From positions 1 through 64,000 of the forward strand of contig NZ_STGA01000005.1 in NCBI RefSeq assembly GCF_005222835.1: a DNA stretch of 64,000 bases. Direction: 5' to 3'. Of the stretch, positions 59,390-64,000 are shown piece by piece. A program made the translations under genes and the position numbers. Each line of letters begins with the position of its first letter. Within the stretch, counting starts at the first letter, position 1. Origin of the DNA: Rhizobium sp. FKY42 (lineage in GTDB: Bacteria; Pseudomonadota; Alphaproteobacteria; Rhizobiales; Rhizobiaceae). Below the pieces are notes generated by a model, which searched no databases, was not told where the DNA came from, and saw only the letters and a list, made by a program, of their open reading frames with translations.

Positions 59390-60655
59390 ATGGCTGAAAT
59401 GAAGCTTCAAGAACTCAAGAGCAAATCACCGACTGATTTGCTGACCTTTGCCGAATCACTGGAGGTCGAGAACGCGAGCACTATGCGAAAGCAAGAGCTT
59501 ATGTTCGCAATATTGAAAGTTCTTGCAAGCCAGGACGTCGAAATCATCGGTGAAGGCGTTGTGGAAGTTCTGCAGGATGGCTTCGGCTTCTTGCGATCGG
59601 CCAATGCGAACTATCTGCCTGGTCCGGACGATATCTACATCTCCCCTTCACAGATTCGCCGTTTTTCGCTGAAAACCGGCGATACTGTGGAAGGACCGAT
59701 CCGTGGACCCAAGGAAGGCGAACGATATTTCGCACTCCTGAAGGTTAACACGATCAACTTCGACGACCCGGAAAAGATTCGTCATAAGGTTCACTTCGAC
59801 AACCTTACGCCGCTTTATCCGAATGAACGCTTCAAGATGGAGCAGGACATTCCGACATCGAAGGATCTTTCGTCTCGTGTGATCGATTTGGTCGCGCCTT
59901 TGGGCAAAGGGCAACGTGGTCTGATCGTGGCACCTCCACGGACGGGTAAAACGGTTCTGCTACAAAATATTGCTCATTCCATTACTGCGAATCATCCGGA
60001 ATGCTATCTCATCGTTCTCCTCATTGACGAACGTCCGGAAGAAGTGACGGACATGCAGCGTTCCGTTCGTGGCGAAGTAATTTCTTCTACTTTCGATGAA
60101 CCCGCAGTACGCCACGTTCAGGTTGCTGAAATGGTCATCGAAAAGGCAAAGCGCCTTGTCGAGCACGGTCGAGATGTTGTCATTCTGCTCGACTCCATCA
60201 CTCGCCTTGGTCGCGCTTATAATACAGTTGTGCCATCATCCGGTAAGGTCCTGACCGGTGGTGTTGATGCCAACGCCCTCCAACGCCCGAAACGTTTCTT
60301 CGGTGCGGCCCGTAACATCGAAGAAGGCGGCTCGCTGACGATTATCGCGACCGCTCTCATCGATACTGGCAGCCGAATGGACGAAGTGATCTTTGAAGAG
60401 TTCAAGGGTACGGGCAACTCAGAAATTGTTCTGGACCGCAAGGTCGCTGACAAGCGCATCTTCCCGGCGATGGATATTCTCAAGTCAGGTACCCGTAAGG
60501 AAGACCTCCTTGTTCCGCGCCAGGATCTCCAGAAGATTTTCGTGCTGCGGCGTATTCTTGCGCCGATGGGTACTACCGATGCCATCGAGTTCCTCATCGA
60601 CAAACTTAAGCAGACCAAGAACAACGGTGACTTCTTCGATTCGATGAACACCTGA
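59390..60655 (+). CDS. rho: transcription termination factor Rho
   Basis: 421 residues. N-terminal [18 protein letters not shown], the RNA-binding domain with DGFGFLRS, then Walker [30 protein letters not shown], and the Q/R-loop region [20 protein letters not shown] 160-base leader without a gene precedes it. The ATG has no strong Shine-Dalgarno. Confidence 0.98.
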   Translation: MAEMKLQELKSKSPTDLLTFAESLEVENASTMRKQELMFAILKVLASQDVEIIGEGVVEVLQDGFGFLRSANANYLPGPDDIYISPSQIRRFSLKTGDTVEGPIRGPKEGERYFALLKVNTINFDDPEKIRHKVHFDNLTPLYPNERFKMEQDIPTSKDLSSRVIDLVAPLGKGQRGLIVAPPRTGKTVLLQNIAHSITANHPECYLIVLLIDERPEEVTDMQRSVRGEVISSTFDEPAVRHVQVAEMVIEKAKRLVEHGRDVVILLDSITRLGRAYNTVVPSSGKVLTGGVDANALQRPKRFFGAARNIEEGGSLTIIATALIDTGSRMDEVIFEEFKGTGNSEIVLDRKVADKRIFPAMDILKSGTRKEDLLVPRQDLQKIFVLRRILAPMGTTDAIEFLIDKLKQTKNNGDFFDSMNT

Positions 60656-60701
60656 TTCCAGCAGAATTCAGCAATTAGCCGGATTCAGCCTGTGAGGCTG
60701 T

Positions 60702-62006
60702 ATGGTCGTTCCTACAATATTCGCCCTGTCATCCGGCTCTACCCCGTCCGGAGTTGCGGTTATACGCATCTCTGGACCTTCAGCCTTTGATATCGTTGGC
60801 CGGATGGTTGGTCGGTTGAACAAAATCAGAGGAATGAGCCTCAGAACGATTCGAGATCGAAACAATTCCAAAATCGATCAGGGTCTTATACTGACTTTCC
60901 CGGGACCGGCTTCGTTCACTGGCGAAGATTGCGTTGAACTTCAGGTTCACGGAGGCCGCGCCATTGTAGCAGCAGTGAGCCGGGAACTCTTGGAACTAGG
61001 CTGTGTCGCAGCTGAAGCAGGAGAATTCACCCGGCGTGCCTTCAGCAATGGTAAGATGGATCTGGTCGAGGTCGAGGGTCTCGGTGATCTCATCGCCGCA
61101 GACACAGAGATGCAGCGACGGCTCGCTATTGAACAGGCAAGTGGTGGTTTGTCCTTGCTGTACCAAGGTTGGGCAAACCGCTTGACCCACGCCCGCGCTA
61201 TGATCGAGGCAGAACTCGATTTTGCCGACGAAGAGGATGTGCCCGGTAGTGTTTCTGATCGGATATGGCCGGATATCACTCTTCTCCATCGTGAGATCCT
61301 GAGACAGGTTACCGCGACCCAAAGCGGTCGGTTGGTTCGAGACGGATTCAATGTTGTTATCGCCGGCCCCCCCAATGCCGGGAAGTCCAGTCTCATCAAC
61401 GCTCTTGCCGGGCGAGATGTTGCTATTGTGACCTCGGTCGCTGGCACGACACGAGACCTTATTGAGGTCGAGCTTGATATGGATGGATTCCTTGTGAGGC
61501 TGGTTGATACCGCGGGGATCCGGGAGACTGATGATGTGGTTGAGCGCGAGGGCGTAAGGCGTGCAAGGCGCGCTGTAGAGTTCGCAGATCTTGTTCTCGA
61601 TCTCAATGAGATCGATTCGCATACGGAACAAGCAACTTTCACGACGGATGCAAGGCGGTTGCGTGTTGGAACCAAAGCCGATTTACATTCTGCAGAAGAT
61701 ACGCGGTATGATGTTTGCATTAGCGTCAGCTTGCCACACACAATCGACAAACTTCGTTCATTGATTCTGCAAGAGCTAAGGCAAAACTGGGAAGCCATAT
61801 CTTCGCTAGGTGTGGGACGATTGCGTCATATCTCGCATCTCCAACAGGCTTCCAATTTCATTGAAGACGCGTTAAAGCAGAGCGATATCGTGCTAAAGGC
61901 TGAGAGCTTGCGCCTGGCCTCCGATGAACTCGGCCGGATCACTGGTCGGGTGGATGTTGAAGATCTGCTTGGGGTTATCTTCTCCGAGTTTTGTATCGGC
62001 AAGTGA
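60702..62006 (+). CDS. mnmE: tRNA modification GTPase MnmE
   Basis: 434 residues; with MnmG it makes the cmnm5 modification at wobble uridine. N-terminal FALSSGSTPSGVAVIRISG, helical region, and G domain: P-loop AGPPNAGKSSLINALAG, SVAGTTRDLIEVEL and LVDTAGIRETDD. The G4 motif reads GTKADL in place of NKxD. It ends with the zinc/formyl-THF signature FCIGK. A parS-like site overlaps the stop. Confidence 0.96.
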   Translation: MVVPTIFALSSGSTPSGVAVIRISGPSAFDIVGRMVGRLNKIRGMSLRTIRDRNNSKIDQGLILTFPGPASFTGEDCVELQVHGGRAIVAAVSRELLELGCVAAEAGEFTRRAFSNGKMDLVEVEGLGDLIAADTEMQRRLAIEQASGGLSLLYQGWANRLTHARAMIEAELDFADEEDVPGSVSDRIWPDITLLHREILRQVTATQSGRLVRDGFNVVIAGPPNAGKSSLINALAGRDVAIVTSVAGTTRDLIEVELDMDGFLVRLVDTAGIRETDDVVEREGVRRARRAVEFADLVLDLNEIDSHTEQATFTTDARRLRVGTKADLHSAEDTRYDVCISVSLPHTIDKLRSLILQELRQNWEAISSLGVGRLRHISHLQQASNFIEDALKQSDIVLKAESLRLASDELGRITGRVDVEDLLGVIFSEFCIGK

Positions 62007-62019
62007 CTCACGTGAAACA
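62004..62019. other. parS: parS-like site at the mnmE stop
   Basis: TGACTCACGTGAAACA, two mismatches to consensus; the first three bases are the mnmE stop codon. Confidence 0.55.
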
Positions 62020-62042
62020 CTGCTAGACGCAGAGTGGACACT

Positions 62043-63920
62043 ATGACCAAATTTGACGTGATTGTAATCGGCGGCGGACACGCCGGCTGTGAGGCTGCAT
62101 CTGCTGCTGCCCGACTTGGTGCCAAGACAGCGCTCGTAACACATAAGAGAGAGACTATTGGCGTGATGTCTTGTAACCCCGCCATTGGCGGGTTGGGAAA
62201 AGGGCATCTCGTCAGAGAGGTCGATGCGCTTGATGGTCTCATGGGGCGGGTCGCTGACAGCGCCGGTATTCAGTTTAGACTGCTGAACCGCAAAAAGGGG
62301 CCGGCTGTACGCGGTCCCCGTACACAAGCCGATAGGCGTCTGTATCGCGAGGCAATGCAGAATGCGATTTCTGAGACGCCCAACCTGGTTGTCATCGAGG
62401 GTGATGCGTTCGATCTCATCGTGAATGATCGAGTTATATCCGGTCTGGTTCTCGCTGACGGAAGGCAACTCTCATGTCGGGCGGTCGTCGTTACAACTGG
62501 CACATTCTTGCGCGGACTGATCCATATCGGAAACGAAACAAGACCTGCTGGACGTGTAGGAGAGGATCCCTCCCTTGGTCTTTCAAGGACTTTTGAGCAT
62601 CTCGGCCTCAAGCTCGGTCGGCTCAAAACTGGAACTCCCGCTCGCTTGGATGGTCGAACGATTGATTGGCAGTCGATCGGAAAGCAAGCCGCCGATGATC
62701 AGCCGGTGCCTTTCTCCTTTATGACCGACCACATCGGCAATCGGCAGATCGAATGTGGTGTGACCCGGACTACGGACCGGACGCACAAGATCATTTCAGA
62801 CAACATTCATCAGTCTGCCATGTATTCGGGTCAGATTAGTGGCGTAGGCCCACGCTACTGTCCGTCAATCGAGGACAAGATCGTCAGATTCGGTGAGCGG
62901 GACGGTCATCAGATTTTCCTTGAGCCGGAAGGACTTGATGATGATACGGTCTATCCGAACGGTATATCGACATCCTTGCCTGCCGATGTCCAAGATAAAT
63001 TCATTCGAACGATACCCGGTTTAGAGCAGGTTAAAATACTCCAACCAGGCTATGCCATCGAGTACGACCATATCGATCCTCGAGAGCTAGGTGCTGATCT
63101 TCAGGTTAGGACCGTGAACGGATTGTTCCTGGCTGGTCAAATCAACGGCACGACAGGTTACGAAGAAGCTGCAGCACAGGGCTTGGTTGCTGGGCTGAAC
63201 GCCGCCCGACGGGCTGATGGGCGAGACTCCTTCATCTTCAGTCGCACCGACTCATATATCGGCGTGATGGTTGATGACCTGACAAGCAAAGGCGTCACGG
63301 AACCCTATCGGATGTTCACATCCCGAGCAGAGTATCGCTTGACGCTTCGAGCTGACAACGCGGATGCACGTCTGACGCCGATCGGAAACGCGTTAGGGTT
63401 GGTTGGTCACGACCGTCAAAGGCGGTTTGCGTTGTTTCAGAATGAACTCAATCACTTCAGAGCTGTCTTACAGAACAGTCAGATAACACCGAAACAGGCC
63501 GCTGCATTCGACGTTCACCTGAATCAGGACGGACAACGACGAAGCGGTTATGATCTGCTTGCCTATCCAGACATCACCTTCGATACCGTTGCCCGCATTT
63601 GGTCAGAGCTTGGTGCATGCTCCCCTAAGGTAAAAGAAGCCTTGGAAATTGAAGCCGGCTATGCGGTCTATCTTGATCGTCAGCGTCAAAGTGTGGAGGC
63701 GGTTCGCGCGGACGAAGAGCGAGTCATTCCAGATGATTTTGATTACGGTGCAATTTCAGGTTTGTCGAATGAGCTGCGAATCAAGCTCTCCAAGGTGAAA
63801 CCGAGGAACATTGCACAGGCATCTAAGGTCGACGGTATGACGCCGGCAGCACTTGCATTACTGCTGACGTTGGTCCGCCGATTTAACCATCCAGCAAACG
63901 GGCTGGAAGCGAGTGCATAA
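62043..63920 (+). CDS. mnmG: tRNA uridine-5-carboxymethylaminomethyl modification enzyme MnmG
   Basis: 625 residues, FAD-dependent partner of MnmE. Dinucleotide fold [64 protein letters not shown], and [17 protein letters not shown] 62043 (MTKFDV) is preferred to GTG 62034. rsmG begins 1 base after the stop. Confidence 0.96.
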   Translation: MTKFDVIVIGGGHAGCEAASAAARLGAKTALVTHKRETIGVMSCNPAIGGLGKGHLVREVDALDGLMGRVADSAGIQFRLLNRKKGPAVRGPRTQADRRLYREAMQNAISETPNLVVIEGDAFDLIVNDRVISGLVLADGRQLSCRAVVVTTGTFLRGLIHIGNETRPAGRVGEDPSLGLSRTFEHLGLKLGRLKTGTPARLDGRTIDWQSIGKQAADDQPVPFSFMTDHIGNRQIECGVTRTTDRTHKIISDNIHQSAMYSGQISGVGPRYCPSIEDKIVRFGERDGHQIFLEPEGLDDDTVYPNGISTSLPADVQDKFIRTIPGLEQVKILQPGYAIEYDHIDPRELGADLQVRTVNGLFLAGQINGTTGYEEAAAQGLVAGLNAARRADGRDSFIFSRTDSYIGVMVDDLTSKGVTEPYRMFTSRAEYRLTLRADNADARLTPIGNALGLVGHDRQRRFALFQNELNHFRAVLQNSQITPKQAAAFDVHLNQDGQRRSGYDLLAYPDITFDTVARIWSELGACSPKVKEALEIEAGYAVYLDRQRQSVEAVRADEERVIPDDFDYGAISGLSNELRIKLSKVKPRNIAQASKVDGMTPAALALLLTLVRRFNHPANGLEASA

Positions 63921-63921
63921 G

Positions 63922-64000
63922 ATGAAGTTGAACGGTATTGCTGTTTCACGTGAAACAGAAGAGCGATTGAACACCTACGCTGAGCTGTTCAACAAATGGG
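63922..64000 (+). CDS. rsmG: 16S rRNA (guanine527-N7)-methyltransferase RsmG, N-terminal fragment (cut by window end)
   Basis: 26 codons from ATG 63922: MKLNGIAVSRETEERLNTYA then ELFNKW, the start of RsmG (GidB). The mnmE-mnmG-rsmG order supports the call, and parA-parB usually follow. Codons 7-12 contain the perfect parS 16-mer. Confidence 0.85.
   Translation, partial: MKLNGIAVSRETEERLNTYAELFNKW
63942..63957. other. parS: perfect parS site inside rsmG
   Basis: TGTTTCACGTGAAACA, an exact 16-bp palindromic match to the bacterial parS consensus; reads Ala-Val-Ser-Arg-Glu-Thr in rsmG. Confidence 0.9.

Overview
The window is a core chromosomal segment from an alphaproteobacterium of the order Hyphomicrobiales, most likely family Rhizobiaceae (Agrobacterium/Rhizobium/Sinorhizobium type). 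The basis is the protein families and their order: ActS/ActR, ChvI/ChvG followed by a short HprK, a mannose-type EIIA and HPr, then ahcY and the tyrosine kinase-like DivL, a TsaE-phosphotransferase fusion with MurU, AddB/AddA, trpFBA-accD-folC, and hemE beside a cluster of DnaA boxes. Genus and species cannot be fixed from the sequence alone. Coding density is very high. I see no tRNA or rRNA gene, insertion sequence, prophage, CRISPR array or foreign-looking island.

Layout. 1-7 kb: an ornithine cyclodeaminase-like enzyme, the helicase HrpB, the redox two-component pair ActS/ActR, convergent mmcB, and an L,D-transpeptidase lipoprotein. 7-14 kb (minus strand): malate synthase G, a cytochrome P450, a DUF1402 secreted protein and the HslVU protease. 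14-18.6 kb (plus strand): a histidine operon (hisB, DUF2628, hisH, hisA, hisF, hisE) ending in coaA. 18.7-26.7 kb: arfB and pckA (minus), then divergent chvI-chvG-hprK-EIIA-HPr and ahcY (plus). 26.8-38.9 kb (plus): divL, tsaE-amgK, murU, addB, addA, trxA. 38.9-52.3 kb (minus): folC, accD, trpA, trpB, trpF, a YgjP-like metalloprotease, DUF2852, an intracellular PHB depolymerase, gyrB, then xre-smr-mltA-timA. 52.4-53.5 kb (plus): fxsA and secB. 53.6-57.3 kb (minus): dnaQ, coaE, aroE, maf, ppsR. 57.25-57.65 kb: the probable chromosomal replication origin. 57.65-64 kb (plus): hemE, hemJ, rho, mnmE, mnmG and the start of rsmG.

How it fits together. Genes immediately on either side of the putative origin point away from it, so they are co-directional with the replication forks. 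Around the origin there are several copies of a parS-like 16-mer (consensus TGTTTCACGTGAAACA): one perfect site at the right edge inside rsmG, an inverted pair beside gyrB, one in the aroE start, one at the mnmE stop, and one further away inside glcB. This marks the window as the origin-proximal centromere region, with parA/parB expected just beyond the right end. Cell-cycle (DivL, GANTC methylation sites), envelope stress (ChvG/ChvI with its PTS branch) and cell-wall recycling (AmgK/MurU) functions also lie here.

No clearly new biological system is visible. The observations most worth a second look are the distributed parS set, the perfect 20-bp palindrome in front of ahcY (a candidate SahR-type operator), the Tyr-for-His DivL, the AT-rich inverted repeat between pckA and chvI, and an AccD that has lost most of its zinc-ribbon cysteines.
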